A stretch of DNA of 36,029 nucleotides from an uncultured Clostridia bacterium (GCA_947646415.1 CANSGN010000015.1:1-36029); one strand, 5' to 3'. Shown: positions 25,026 to 33,639, counted from the stretch's first letter. A program made the numbers and translations. Notes: generated by a model not told the origin, from the sequence alone.

Positions 25026-26468
25026 TTAAACTTGTTCCTCGTAGTCACAGCAGCTACATTCAACTGTTGCGTTTTGTTGAATATCTTCCGAATGGTCTTT
25101 CAAAACTTCTGCTTGACGTTTTTTAAATATCCTTGGGAAAGTTGTAAATATAACTATTGAAGTTATTACACCTGCTACTAAATCAGCAATGCCTTCGGAT
25201 AGATATACTCCTTTAAAGCCCATAAAATGCGTTAGCGTAAAACATAACGGAATTAAAATTATTACTTTTCTTGTAACGGCAAGTATCAATGACGATTTTG
25301 TTTGTCCAAGTGCAACATTTATATTTTGCAAAGTCATTTGCACAAAAAACATAATCGAGCCCATAAGGAAAAACGGCGTATATTGCTTGCAAATTAATCT
25401 TACATTATCGCTTGCGGAAAATATATACGTGTATATTTCAGGAACTGCAAGAGAAATCGACCACACTACTACTGCAAAAATAAATGCGATAATTGTTACA
25501 TATTTTATCCCTTTTTTCAGTCTGTCAGCATCCCCTTTACCGTAATTATAGCTGACAAATGGTTGCATGCCGTACCCCAAACCATTAAGCGGTAAGGATA
25601 TTAGTTGCAATGCACTAAGCATTATGGTAAGCGCTGCCGTGTAATCTTTGTTGCCGTTTGTAGAAATATTTAGATTGATATTAAAAACTATTTGTATGGC
25701 ACATTCGGTAATTGCCATAATAAACGGCGATAAACCTAGTGACAATATGCTTACTATTCTTTTAATGTTTAAGGACATATCTTTAAAATTAAGTTTAAAC
25801 AAACTTTTTTTGGTAAAGAAAAATGCCGTTATCCAAACAAAAGAAACAAACTGAGACAGTATAGTAGCCAAACTTGCACCCTGCACTCCCATATTCAATA
25901 CAAAAATAAATATAGGGTCCAAAGCAATATTTAAAATTGCACCTATAAGCACAGAAAACATTGCAACAAACGAATAACCTTGAGCGGTTATAAATGGATT
26001 TAACCCTTGGGCAAGCAATACAAAAACAGTACCTAAAGAATATATTTTTAAATACGAAGTTGCATACTCAATAGCTGTAGGCGGACAACCGAACAATACA
26101 ACTAGTTGCCTTGCCAAAAAATATGTAACCAAACTTATAACAATTCCGATTAATGTCAAAAGCACAAACGATGTGTTAAATAATTTATTCGCATCCGAGC
26201 TATTCCCTTCCCCAAGTTTAAAACTTGCTCTCGGCGAACCTCCCAAACCAATCAAATGTGCAAATGCAGTAATTATTAAGGTAATTGGCAATACAATACC
26301 CAAAGCAGCAAGTGCATCCATACCTACATCCTGTATTTTTGCAACAAAAATCCTATCCACAATATTATATAAAAATGTAATCAGTTGTGCTATAACCGCC
26401 GGCACCGTAAGTTTAAAAACCAAAGGCAAAATTTTACCGTTTGCGAGTTGTTCTTCTATCTTTATCAT
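25026..26468 (-). CDS. MATE family efflux transporter
   Basis: The 480-residue protein has the twelve-span MATE pattern: MIKIEEQLANGKILPLVFKLTVPA at the start (shown in part), DRIFVAKIQDVGMDALAALG, GLGGSPRASFKLGEG, and the repeat half with GYGMQPFVSYNYGKG. It exports cationic drugs or metabolites using sodium or protons. The tail is Cys-rich (ECSCCDYEEQV), unusual for the family. I chose the ATG at 26468; a TTG nine codons earlier has no ribosome site either, and the chosen start gives the usual N-terminus. An inverted repeat over the promoter suggests repression. Confidence 0.93.
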   Translation of the reverse strand: MIKIEEQLANGKILPLVFKLTVPAVIAQLITFLYNIVDRIFVAKIQDVGMDALAALGIVLPITLIITAFAHLIGLGGSPRASFKLGEGNSSDANKLFNTSFVLLTLIGIVISLVTYFLARQLVVLFGCPPTAIEYATSYLKIYSLGTVFVLLAQGLNPFITAQGYSFVAMFSVLIGAILNIALDPIFIFVLNMGVQGASLATILSQFVSFVWITAFFFTKKSLFKLNFKDMSLNIKRIVSILSLGLSPFIMAITECAIQIVFNINLNISTNGNKDYTAALTIMLSALQLISLPLNGLGYGMQPFVSYNYGKGDADRLKKGIKYVTIIAFIFAVVVWSISLAVPEIYTYIFSASDNVRLICKQYTPFFLMGSIMFFVQMTLQNINVALGQTKSSLILAVTRKVIILIPLCFTLTHFMGFKGVYLSEGIADLVAGVITSIVIFTTFPRIFKKRQAEVLKDHSEDIQQNATVECSCCDYEEQV

Positions 26469-26499
26469 AAACCACTTAATCAAAATTATTTTCAATCAA

Positions 26500-26542
26500 A
26501 TGATAGCATACTTTATTTTAAATAGCAAGCGACTTATGCTAT
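26500..26542 (-). promoter_or_regulatory. MATE promoter with inverted-repeat operator candidate
   Basis: On the minus strand TTGCTA (26523-26528), 17 nt, TATCAT (26500-26505). ATAGCATA (26503-26510) and TATGCTAT (26535-26542) are inverted half-sites with starts 32 bp apart, one over the -10 and one upstream of the -35, a plausible repressor arrangement. No regulator gene is adjacent, except PadR at 28.2 kb whose own operator differs. Confidence 0.5.
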
Positions 26543-26564
26543 TATTAATATTATACTATAAATA

Positions 26565-26597
26565 AAAACTGCAAGCCTAAACTAAGCTTGCAGTTTT
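26565..26597 (-). terminator. Terminator of padR-DUF1700-DUF4097 operon
   Basis: AAAACTGCAAGC (26565-26576) pairs perfectly with GCTTGCAGTTTT (26586-26597) across a 9-nt loop; on the minus strand TTTTTATTTATAG follows. Confidence 0.88.
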
Positions 26598-26602
26598 GTG
26601 TT

Positions 26603-27502
26603 TTATTGAATAAAATCGATATTTATATTACCGCTGTCAATATCCAAATTGATTTTTTTGCTACTATCGGTAACTGTTTGATTTTGCAAATTGCAACTAC
26701 CTGAATCTTTTATTACGATTATGTTGTATTCCTCTTTTCTGCCTACCATTTTCATAGTTATAGTTCCTGCATTTATATCAAAATCTACATTTTGGCTTAA
26801 AGCCTTTTCAACCGTCAATTTACCTGCATTTAAAGTTGATTTAATTGAATTGCAGTTTAAGTTTTTTATCAAAATGTTACCTGCATTTACTTTAAAAAAG
26901 CTATCCGAACATTCAAGATTAGATATTTTTATATCTCCTGCGTTCATCTCAAATGTAGAATTTCCTGTTTTTAAGTCTTGTATTTTCACATTACCTGCGT
27001 TTAATTTATTGTAAAAATTATCGCATTCTATATTTTCTAAGTTCAATGTTCCAGCATTCAAGTTGGCTTTTATTTCAGTATATTGCCCACTTGCGATATC
27101 AACTGTACCTGCGTTCATAACCAAATCAATACTCAAAATATTGTTTTTAGGTATTTTTATTACAGCAGGTGGCATTTGTCTCCACAAATTGAAATGGAAA
27201 AATCTAAATTTATATTCTGTTTCAAAATTCAAAGTGCTTTCACTTTCGCTTATTGTTGCTTTGTATGACTTACTTTCAGGATATTCAATTTTAATCTTTT
27301 CTCCGTCATAATACTCTGTCTTTAAAACTCCTGCGGCATAATCTATTTTTAATTTATTTATATCTGTCGTACAATCGTAAGTTTTAATCTCGTAATCGTT
27401 ATTAAACGACCAGCCATTCATACCCAATGCAACCAATAACACAAGCAAACCAATTACTGCAATTATAACTCCGGCTATTACCGTTTTCCCCAATCCGCTC
27501 AT
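26603..27502 (-). CDS. DUF4097 family beta-helix protein
   Basis: The 299-residue protein has one N-terminal span (about residues 8-28) and then a repetitive beta-strand region in which the unit ...NAG(T/N/D/K)(V/L/I)xI... recurs about eight times at roughly 20-residue steps (VMNAGTVDI, LNAGTLNL, LNAGNVKI, MNAGDIKI, VNAGNILI, LNAGKLTV, INAGTITM). This is the DUF4097/LiaG-like right-handed beta helix, extracytoplasmic. Its start overlaps the DUF1700 stop by 4 bases (ATGA). In Firmicutes this trio with PadR is linked to envelope stress responses; that role is inference here. Confidence 0.9.
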   Translation of the reverse strand: MSGLGKTVIAGVIIAVIGLLVLLVALGMNGWSFNNDYEIKTYDCTTDINKLKIDYAAGVLKTEYYDGEKIKIEYPESKSYKATISESESTLNFETEYKFRFFHFNLWRQMPPAVIKIPKNNILSIDLVMNAGTVDIASGQYTEIKANLNAGTLNLENIECDNFYNKLNAGNVKIQDLKTGNSTFEMNAGDIKISNLECSDSFFKVNAGNILIKNLNCNSIKSTLNAGKLTVEKALSQNVDFDINAGTITMKMVGRKEEYNIIVIKDSGSCNLQNQTVTDSSKKINLDIDSGNINIDFIQ

Positions 27503-28197
27503 TTTGCATACTCCTTTCCGCTAAATAGGCTGCTAACCCAATTAAAAAATCTTTTTAGCAGTTTCCATGTTATTTTTACAAGTTTTACCAACAACGGCAT
27601 CAAAACCAAACCTATTCCAAATGCCATAAGTCCCTCGCCAATCGTAAATAGTCCGGAAGCCACGCTACTAAATAACTCTATACAACCTAAACCTATAGTG
27701 CCGATGCCTGCAACCAACAAAGCAAACGGAGAAATAATCAATGCAAATGAAATACTTGCCAAAGTTACGAACAATACGAATAACGGAATTGCAAATATAA
27801 CACATAACAATACAAACACCCAACCGTTATTTTGACGTGTTGCCGTTTTATTACTTTTGTCATCCCGTACTATTTCCGCGTCCACTACAGGGGCTGACCT
27901 TTCCTTTTCGGCACGACCGAAATGTTTTTTCTTACTTTCCCTATCCGAATAATCCCTTTCACTTTCGAATCTGTCTCTGCAAGGCTCTTCGTCGGAATTG
28001 TCGTAAAAATTCAACAATATTCTTTGTGCCGCATCATAAGGAGCACCAAAATCTTCGATTACTTGCCTTTCACTTAATCCTGCTTCTCTTCTGTCAGCAT
28101 ACGCTTCCGCATAATAATCAAGAACTCGCTGTTTTTCTCTTTCCGAAACATTTAAAAGATTTTTTTTGAGTTCATCCCGCCATTCATTATAAGTCAT
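27499..28197 (-). CDS. DUF1700 (HAAS domain) membrane protein
   Basis: The 232-residue protein starts with the HAAS domain of DUF1700 (MTYNEWRDELKKNLLNVSE, then YYAEAYADRREAGLSERQVIEDFGAP), a charged linker and three to four spans in the second half (about 126-150, 152-172, 185-207). HAAS proteins accompany PadR regulators and are thought to act as their membrane-linked partners or anti-regulators. Four-base ATGA overlaps link it to both padR and the DUF4097 gene, so all three are made together. Confidence 0.92.
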   Translation of the reverse strand: MTYNEWRDELKKNLLNVSEREKQRVLDYYAEAYADRREAGLSERQVIEDFGAPYDAAQRILLNFYDNSDEEPCRDRFESERDYSDRESKKKHFGRAEKERSAPVVDAEIVRDDKSNKTATRQNNGWVFVLLCVIFAIPLFVLFVTLASISFALIISPFALLVAGIGTIGLGCIELFSSVASGLFTIGEGLMAFGIGLVLMPLLVKLVKITWKLLKRFFNWVSSLFSGKEYAK

Positions 28198-28505
28198 AGC
28201 CGTCCTCCAAATATTTTTTTATAAATTGCGTTTATTTCTAACAAATCTGCCTTTCCTGCCGAAAATTTTTCATATCCCAAACTTGTTATTTTATAATATC
28301 TTCTGAGCCTACCGTTGTAAGCAGCTGTCCTCGTCACAACAAAACCTCCAACTTCAAGACGTCTTAAAATAGGATATAGCGTGCTTTCGGAAATTTCGAT
28401 AATGCCTTCCAAATCACTGATAATTTTGTACCCGTAGCTCTCGCCTTTACTAAGAGCATAAAGTACGCAAACATCCAATATCCCTTTTTTCAACTGAATA
28501 TCCAT
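28194..28505 (-). CDS. PadR family transcriptional regulator
   Basis: The 103-residue protein is a short (PadR-s2 type) winged-helix repressor: LKKGILDVCVLYALSKGESYGYKI, recognition region ISESTLYPILRRLE, wing GRLRRYYKITSLGYEK. It is the first gene of the operon and very likely regulates it, since an inverted repeat overlaps the promoter. A GGGGTG site lies before the ATG. Confidence 0.95.
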   Translation of the reverse strand: MDIQLKKGILDVCVLYALSKGESYGYKIISDLEGIIEISESTLYPILRRLEVGGFVVTRTAAYNGRLRRYYKITSLGYEKFSAGKADLLEINAIYKKIFGGRL

Positions 28506-28519
28506 CTAACACCCCGCTA

Positions 28520-28556
28520 TATACTATATTATACATTGCATAGTATACCTTGTCAA
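28520..28556 (-). promoter_or_regulatory. padR promoter with overlapping PadR operator
   Basis: On the minus strand TTGACA (28551-28556), 17 nt, TATAAT (28528-28533), a full consensus. TATACTAT (28520-28527) and ATAGTATA (28540-28547) form a perfect inverted repeat with a 12-bp centre that covers the -10 box. Spacing and AT-rich ATACTAT/ATAGTAT arms resemble PadR operators, so autorepression is expected. Confidence 0.8.
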
Positions 28557-28591
28557 GTATTTTATAAAAAATTTTACAATACAATAAAAAA

Positions 28592-28613
28592 TGTACTATA
28601 AACCTATAGTACA
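28592..28613 (-). terminator. Terminator of TetR-Sel1-Sel1 operon
   Basis: TGTACTATA (28592-28600) and TATAGTACA (28605-28613) are perfect 9-bp arms with a 4-nt loop; on the minus strand TTTTTTATTG follows. It lies 8 nt after the second Sel1 gene. Confidence 0.85.
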
Positions 28614-28621
28614 CTTTATTT

Positions 28622-30187
28622 TTAAATATTTTTATTTAAATATTTCTTTATCTTTTTTCTCTCTAGCATAATTTGTGCAGCTTCATTACCATGTTGAACT
28701 GCTTTTGTATACCACTCAACAGCTTGTCCCAAATCTTTTTTTACACCTTTACCACACTCATACATAAATGCTAAAGATAACATACAATCGGTATTTCCTA
28801 ATTCAGCGCCTTTCGCATACCATTCCACTGCTTTAGAAGTATCCTTTTTAATACCCGTCCCATGTCTATAACAACATGCGACATTGTAAATTGCCATATT
28901 ATTATTTTTTTCTGCAGATTTCAAATACCATTTAAAACCCTCTTGTTTATTTTTTGTTGTTCCTATGCCATTTGCATAACAATAACCTATATCAGTCATT
29001 GCTTGGGCATTTCCATTTTCAGAAGATTTGAACAACCATTTTAAAGCTTCTTTACCATTAATATCAACACCATTACCAACCATATATGCCCAGCCTAAAT
29101 GTAATTGAGCTCGGTCATCTCCTTGTTCTGCAGCTTTTGAATGCCAATAAAATGCTTTTTCTGTATCTTGTATAAGGCCTTTTCCTTCTTCATAGCAAAT
29201 TGCCAAGTTATACTGCGCTCGCATATTTCCTTGTTTTGCTGCACTCCTAAACCATCTTACGGCTTGGTACAAATCTTGTTTTACAACTTTTCCAATAACA
29301 AAACACCAACCATACGCATTTTGTGCAGGGGGATAATCGTTTTCCGCTGATAATTTGTATAGTTCAACAGCTTTTTTATAATCTCGTGGCACTCCAATTC
29401 CATTATCATAAATTAGTGCCAAATTATATTGTGCTTTATCATTTCCACCCTCTGCTGCTAAATTGTAATACTCAATGGCTTTATTTAAATTTTTTTGTAC
29501 ACCAATGCCATTCTCAAACAACTCTCCAAGTTTACAAATAGCAGGATAATACTGATTTTCAGAAGCTTTTTCATAAAGTTCAATAGCTTTTTTTATATTT
29601 TTATTAACACCTATTCCTGCAAAATAACATTCGCCTAACATATAAATTGCCGGAATATAATTTTGTTCTGCTGCTTTATTAAACCAAAAAAAAGTTTTAT
29701 TATCTGCAAATGGTAAATGAGTATTCAGTTTATAATAATACGCTAATCTATATTCCGCATACATATAATCTTGTTCAGCAGATTTTTGACACCATTCAAA
29801 AGCTAAATCATAATTTATATCCACACCTAAGCCATACTCATAACAAAGTGCCAAATAAAATTCTGCATGCATATTGCCTTTATTCGCAGATTTAACAAAA
29901 TATTCAAAAGCCTTATAATAATCTATCTCAACATCCTTTCCTTCAAAATAGCAAATTCCCAAACAATACCAAGCATGGTCATCATTATATTTAGAAGCAG
30001 CTTCCCATAATTTTTTTGCTTTTTTATAATCATTATTATCTGCTGCATCAGATGCTTGATTTAAAAGTTCGGAAATACTCAATCGTTGACATTCGTCAAC
30101 TTCGCTATCTTGATTCCCTACACTTTTATTTTTTTGTTTATAAAAATACTTGATTATCCCTTCATCTAAATTGAACTTATCTTCCAT
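28622..30187 (-). CDS. Sel1-like repeat protein, 12 repeats
   Basis: The 521-residue protein is made of a short N-terminal region and twelve tandem Sel1 repeats of exactly 36 residues each (for example AQYNLAICYEEGKGLIQDTEKAF, then YWHSKAAEQGDDR), with the consensus A-x-x-x-L-G-x-x-Y-x-x-G-x-G-V. A TPR-like half unit precedes them. No signal peptide, span or enzymatic domain is present, so it is a cytoplasmic scaffold or adaptor. It lies 53 nt after another Sel1 gene with 11 repeats, likely by tandem duplication. The ribosome site is weak (AAAGAAG). Confidence 0.92.
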   Translation of the reverse strand: MEDKFNLDEGIIKYFYKQKNKSVGNQDSEVDECQRLSISELLNQASDAADNNDYKKAKKLWEAASKYNDDHAWYCLGICYFEGKDVEIDYYKAFEYFVKSANKGNMHAEFYLALCYEYGLGVDINYDLAFEWCQKSAEQDYMYAEYRLAYYYKLNTHLPFADNKTFFWFNKAAEQNYIPAIYMLGECYFAGIGVNKNIKKAIELYEKASENQYYPAICKLGELFENGIGVQKNLNKAIEYYNLAAEGGNDKAQYNLALIYDNGIGVPRDYKKAVELYKLSAENDYPPAQNAYGWCFVIGKVVKQDLYQAVRWFRSAAKQGNMRAQYNLAICYEEGKGLIQDTEKAFYWHSKAAEQGDDRAQLHLGWAYMVGNGVDINGKEALKWLFKSSENGNAQAMTDIGYCYANGIGTTKNKQEGFKWYLKSAEKNNNMAIYNVACCYRHGTGIKKDTSKAVEWYAKGAELGNTDCMLSLAFMYECGKGVKKDLGQAVEWYTKAVQHGNEAAQIMLERKKIKKYLNKNI

Positions 30188-30240
30188 ACTTCTTTACTAA
30201 TTTTAAAATAATTTTATTTTTATAATTTTTATTTATTAAA

Positions 30241-31593
30241 TCAACTTAACTTTTTATAGGCTTTTTTTGCTGCTTTATGACCTTGTTCAGCAGCCCTTGC
30301 ATACCAATCACGCGCTTCTTCCAAATCAATATCTACACCCAAGCCTTCCTCATAACATATACCCAATGAGTATTGTGCATCCATATCTCCTTGGACTGCT
30401 GACTGCATAAACCAATAATATGCTTTTTGTAAGTCTTCATCAACACCAATGCCATCCATGTAAAAACTTGCAATCTTAAATTGTGCATCAGAATCCCCTT
30501 GTTGTGCAGCTTGAAAAAACCAGAAAGCAGCTTCTTCTTCATTTTTATCTACCCCTTTACCTTGATATAAATGTTGAGCTAAATTATATTGTGCCTCTGC
30601 TTGTCCGTTTTCCGCAGCCATTGTATAATATTTAACAGCCAATTTATTATCAACTTTAACGCCTTTTCCAAATGCATAAACATTGCCAAGATTATACATT
30701 GCATGAACGCTTCCAAGGTCAGCGGCTTTCTCATACATTTCAATGGCATTTGCCATATTACGTTTAACACCCCTACCTTCTTCAAAGCAACAACCCAAAT
30801 TACAATATGCTTGATAATAATTATTTTGCGCCGATATTTGATACCATTTTAATGCTTCATTAATATTAAAAGCAACACCTATACCATTTTCATAACAATA
30901 CCCAACATAACATTGTGCTTTAGGATGATTTTTTTGTGCAGCACTTTTATACAATTTAAAAGCCTCTATAGCGTTTTGTTCTACTCCATCCCCATCATCA
31001 TAGCATTCACCCAAACTAAAAAGCGCTTCAGCTAAGCCTTGCTCTGCTGCCATTTTATAATATTTAACTGCAGTTTTATAATCTTGTTCTACTCCTACCC
31101 CATCATAATAAGCTTTACCCAAATATAATTGTCCGGTTGAATCATTTAAACTTGCTGATTTCTTAAACCATTCTATTGATTTTTCATAGCTTTCATTTTC
31201 TTCTAATTCAGCTTTGTTTTGTTTATATAATAATCCTAGATTGTTCATAGCTTGAGTGCAATTTTGTTCTGCCGATTTTTCAAACCATTCTATTGATTTT
31301 TGAATATCTTGCTCAACGCCAATGCCATGTAAAAAGCATAATCCTGCAAAACACATACCGTCTTTATATCCAAGTTCAGCAGATTTTATAAAATACTCGC
31401 TTGCAATTACACCTCTTTTTTCAGCATCTTGCTCTTCTACGCCTAAATTATAATTGTAGCATATTCCAAGCATATACAATGCTTCACTATTATTTTCGGC
31501 ACTTGCTGCTTTCCATAATTCAACCGCTTCGGTATATTTTTTTTCTGCATACATTTGTTTTGCTTTTTCACAAATTTCATTACAATTTTGCAT
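30241..31593 (-). CDS. Sel1-like repeat protein, 11 repeats
   Basis: The 450-residue protein holds about eleven Sel1 repeats, most of 36 residues (for example AQYNLAQHLYQGKGVDKNEEEA), with longer units 1 and 3 that carry insertions. The N-terminus (KYTEAVELWKAASAENNSE) matches that of the downstream paralogue. No signal peptide or span. AGAGGTG precedes the ATG. It starts 25 nt after the TetR gene stop, so it is under the same promoter. Sel1 proteins often mediate protein-protein contact in signalling; the partner is unknown. Confidence 0.92.
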   Translation of the reverse strand: MQNCNEICEKAKQMYAEKKYTEAVELWKAASAENNSEALYMLGICYNYNLGVEEQDAEKRGVIASEYFIKSAELGYKDGMCFAGLCFLHGIGVEQDIQKSIEWFEKSAEQNCTQAMNNLGLLYKQNKAELEENESYEKSIEWFKKSASLNDSTGQLYLGKAYYDGVGVEQDYKTAVKYYKMAAEQGLAEALFSLGECYDDGDGVEQNAIEAFKLYKSAAQKNHPKAQCYVGYCYENGIGVAFNINEALKWYQISAQNNYYQAYCNLGCCFEEGRGVKRNMANAIEMYEKAADLGSVHAMYNLGNVYAFGKGVKVDNKLAVKYYTMAAENGQAEAQYNLAQHLYQGKGVDKNEEEAAFWFFQAAQQGDSDAQFKIASFYMDGIGVDEDLQKAYYWFMQSAVQGDMDAQYSLGICYEEGLGVDIDLEEARDWYARAAEQGHKAAKKAYKKLS

Positions 31594-31618
31594 AATATCA
31601 CCTCTAAATTAAAAATTT

Positions 31619-32134
31619 TTATTTATAGATTGCATTTACAATTATTTCTGCAAGCTTTTTTTCATCTTCTTCACAATTATTATCCAACCACCTCATGGAT
31701 ATATTAAATAACATTCCTGCATATAGATAAGGCGTAAAATTATTTAAATTAGGATAATCATTGTCAAATAGTTCGATAAAATTTGTATTCAAATAATCTA
31801 GGTATAAACATTCAAGTCTTGCCTTTTTTAAAAGTTTCATTGGTTCTTTATGTGTTTTAAACATTGTCATTATTTCACAAACTACATTTATATAATCTTC
31901 TTTACAACGCGGATAATAATGTTGTTTATTAATAAATTCTTTCTTATAACGTTCAAAATAACAATTAATTATATCTTCTTTTCTTTTAAAATATCTATAA
32001 AAAGTTGCTCTTCCTACTCCCGCTTTTTTTGATATATCTGTTACGCTTATTTCATTATAGTCATAATCATTCATTAATTTAAATAATGCAGTTATTATAT
32101 AATGTCTTGTGTAATCTTCTTGTGCATATTCCAT
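31619..32134 (-). CDS. TetR/AcrR family regulator
   Basis: The 171-residue protein has a TetR DNA-binding domain (RHYIITALFKLMNDYDYNEIS, helix-turn-helix VTDISKKAGVGRATFYRYFKRKEDII) and a helical ligand domain of the TetR_C_7/DhaS-like sort. A GTG 13 codons upstream would extend it, but AGAGGA lies 7 nt before the ATG at 32134. It heads the operon of two Sel1 genes and is divergent from a two-span protein, with a 177-bp gap that holds its promoter and an inverted repeat. Confidence 0.93.
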   Translation of the reverse strand: MEYAQEDYTRHYIITALFKLMNDYDYNEISVTDISKKAGVGRATFYRYFKRKEDIINCYFERYKKEFINKQHYYPRCKEDYINVVCEIMTMFKTHKEPMKLLKKARLECLYLDYLNTNFIELFDNDYPNLNNFTPYLYAGMLFNISMRWLDNNCEEDEKKLAEIIVNAIYK

Positions 32135-32232
32135 GATACAATCCTCTACTTTTTGTCTCATTTGGCAAAACACTTTTTATTAAATTGTCTAACAAGCCTT
32201 TTTACTACTTGTTTTTTTTCGTTTTTTATTAT

Positions 32233-32284
32233 ATGATACACTTGTTTCAAGGATTTGTCAATATTAAGTTTAATGACAAACCTT
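32233..32284 (-). promoter_or_regulatory. tetR promoter with inverted-repeat operator
   Basis: On the minus strand TTGACA (32256-32261), 17 nt, TATCAT (32233-32238). AAGGATTTGTCA (32249-32260) and TGACAAACCTT (32274-32284) are near-perfect inverted arms (one-base bulge) over the -35 box, in the position expected for TetR control of both divergent genes. The promoter of the plus-strand gene could not be fixed. Confidence 0.65.
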
Positions 32285-32311
32285 AAGCAAATAAAATTTT
32301 GGAGGCAAAAA

Positions 32312-32848
32312 ATGCAAGAAAAAGATTTCGTGTCATACGAATATATGACAAAACAAGTGAAAACCCAAGAGCAGACCAAAATCATTGATATGTATGAAGC
32401 TTTTGGCTATGAAGCAACCTCAACTGCAAATTCTATCAATGGCAACATCAACATCTCTTTTAAGCGTAATCGTAAGCAAAAACATAAGCAAGAACTTAAC
32501 AAATTGCTAAGGCAAGCAGAAGAAATGCAAAACAACATTGACAAATTAAACGCTGCAAAAACATCAACTGCCAATATATTTGCATATACTTTCGGTATAA
32601 TCGCAGCTCTTATTTTGGGTGGTGGAATGAGCATGGTAATGACAATAAAAAATAATACTCCTGTTTTAGTCGGTGGAATTATATTAGGAATTATCGGCAT
32701 TGCCTTATGCTGTATCAATTATTTTATTTATAAAAAAATAGTTGATATAAGTACAAAAAAACTTTTACCTGTTATTGATGAAAATGAGGAAAAACTTGCT
32801 AATATACTAGAAAAAGGCAATGACCTATTACAAGCAGAAGAAATCTAA
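32312..32848 (+). CDS. Two-span protein with coiled coil, 178 aa
   Basis: The start at 32312 has TTGGAGG 7 nt upstream; a longer frame from 32255 would begin inside the operator and has no site. The protein has a charged N-terminal half with a helical, coiled-coil-like stretch (KQKHKQELNKLLRQAEEMQ), then two spans (about residues 88-112 and 117-140) and a helical tail. No family recognised. It is divergent from tetR and probably its target. Confidence 0.75.
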   Translation: MQEKDFVSYEYMTKQVKTQEQTKIIDMYEAFGYEATSTANSINGNINISFKRNRKQKHKQELNKLLRQAEEMQNNIDKLNAAKTSTANIFAYTFGIIAALILGGGMSMVMTIKNNTPVLVGGIILGIIGIALCCINYFIYKKIVDISTKKLLPVIDENEEKLANILEKGNDLLQAEEI

Positions 32849-32862
32849 TCAATTATTAATGG

Positions 32863-32894
32863 TTAAATGCTTGATTAAAAAATCAAGCATTTAA
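32863..32894 (+). terminator. Hairpin after the two-span gene
   Basis: TTAAATGCTTGATT (32863-32876) and AATCAAGCATTTAA (32881-32894) are perfect 14-bp arms around AAAA. The T run is short (TCGTTT), so termination may be partial. Confidence 0.65.
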
Positions 32895-32917
32895 TCGTTT
32901 AAAAATCGATACTAATT

Positions 32918-33592
32918 ATGAATATTAAATACCAAATTAAAAATTTAAGAACAAAACTAAAAGAAAATTATCAATTTAAAACTTATTTATTTTCTTTATT
33001 TTCCATTATTATAACTATTATATTTGCTATATACAATATTTATCTTGGGATTATATATAATACAGGCTGGAACATAAGTATTGCTATTTATTATGGTTTT
33101 TTAATTATTATCCGTACATATATATTGTATAATGAAAATAAATTATCAAAGCCAAATATTTCAGAGTACAAACTCAATATGCAAAAAAAATTATATTTGA
33201 AGCAATGTATAATGCTATTTACTATTGATATATTATTAATTGCACCAATATCAATTATGGTATTAGGACAAAAAGAAGTTAATTATTCAACTATACCTGC
33301 TATATCAACTGCAGCTTACACTACTTGTAAAATAATTTTAGCAATTAAAAATTCTTTACAAGCTAAAAAAAATAATAATTTAAGTATTATTATGCTAAGA
33401 AATATTAATTTAAAAGATTCTTTAGTAGCTATACTCTCCTTGCAATACATATTGATTGTGACTTTTGAATCCGAAACGGATAACAATATGCTAATTGTAA
33501 GTTGCATATCTACATTTTGTATTTGGATATTATTAATAATTATTTCTATTAAAACAATTTGCAAAGCAATACAAATAAATAAAACCAAATAA
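32918..33592 (+). CDS. Multi-span membrane protein, 224 aa, unknown
   Basis: The 224-residue protein is very hydrophobic with about six spans (near residues 22-45, 50-69, 95-118, 122-140, 168-185 and 195-215) and basic loops; coding sequence is extremely AT-rich with many ATT/TTA codons. No family recognised. There is no good ribosome site before the ATG (AAATCGATACTAATT), so the start is less sure; the hairpin of the preceding gene lies only 23 bp upstream. It ends inside a symmetric terminator shared with the convergent gene. Confidence 0.65.
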   Translation: MNIKYQIKNLRTKLKENYQFKTYLFSLFSIIITIIFAIYNIYLGIIYNTGWNISIAIYYGFLIIIRTYILYNENKLSKPNISEYKLNMQKKLYLKQCIMLFTIDILLIAPISIMVLGQKEVNYSTIPAISTAAYTTCKIILAIKNSLQAKKNNNLSIIMLRNINLKDSLVAILSLQYILIVTFESETDNNMLIVSCISTFCIWILLIIISIKTICKAIQINKTK

Positions 33593-33622
33593 TCTTAATA
33601 ATCATTTGGTTTTATTTATTCT
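33574..33622. terminator. Shared bidirectional terminator, 17-bp perfect arms
   Basis: Arms 33574-33590 and 33604-33620 are perfectly complementary (core AAAACCAAAT / ATTTGGTTTT) with a 13-nt centre. The left arm covers the last codons of the plus-strand membrane protein; the convergent minus-strand gene ends at 33640. Confidence 0.8.
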
Positions 33623-33639
33623 TTATTATATATTCTTTA

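Noticed and set aside
28622..31593. Regular repeats here as a CRISPR or DNA tandem repeat.
   Set aside because: The 108-bp periodicity is explained by 36-residue Sel1 protein repeats and the DNA units are diverged.
32135..32173. GTG start that would lengthen the TetR protein by 13 residues.
   Set aside because: AGAGGA is placed correctly only for the ATG at 32134, and the helix-turn-helix then has the usual distance from the N-terminus.
32255..32311. Longer N-terminus of the divergent two-span protein.
   Set aside because: It would start inside the tetR promoter/operator and has no ribosome site, whereas the ATG at 32312 has TTGGAGG at the right distance.
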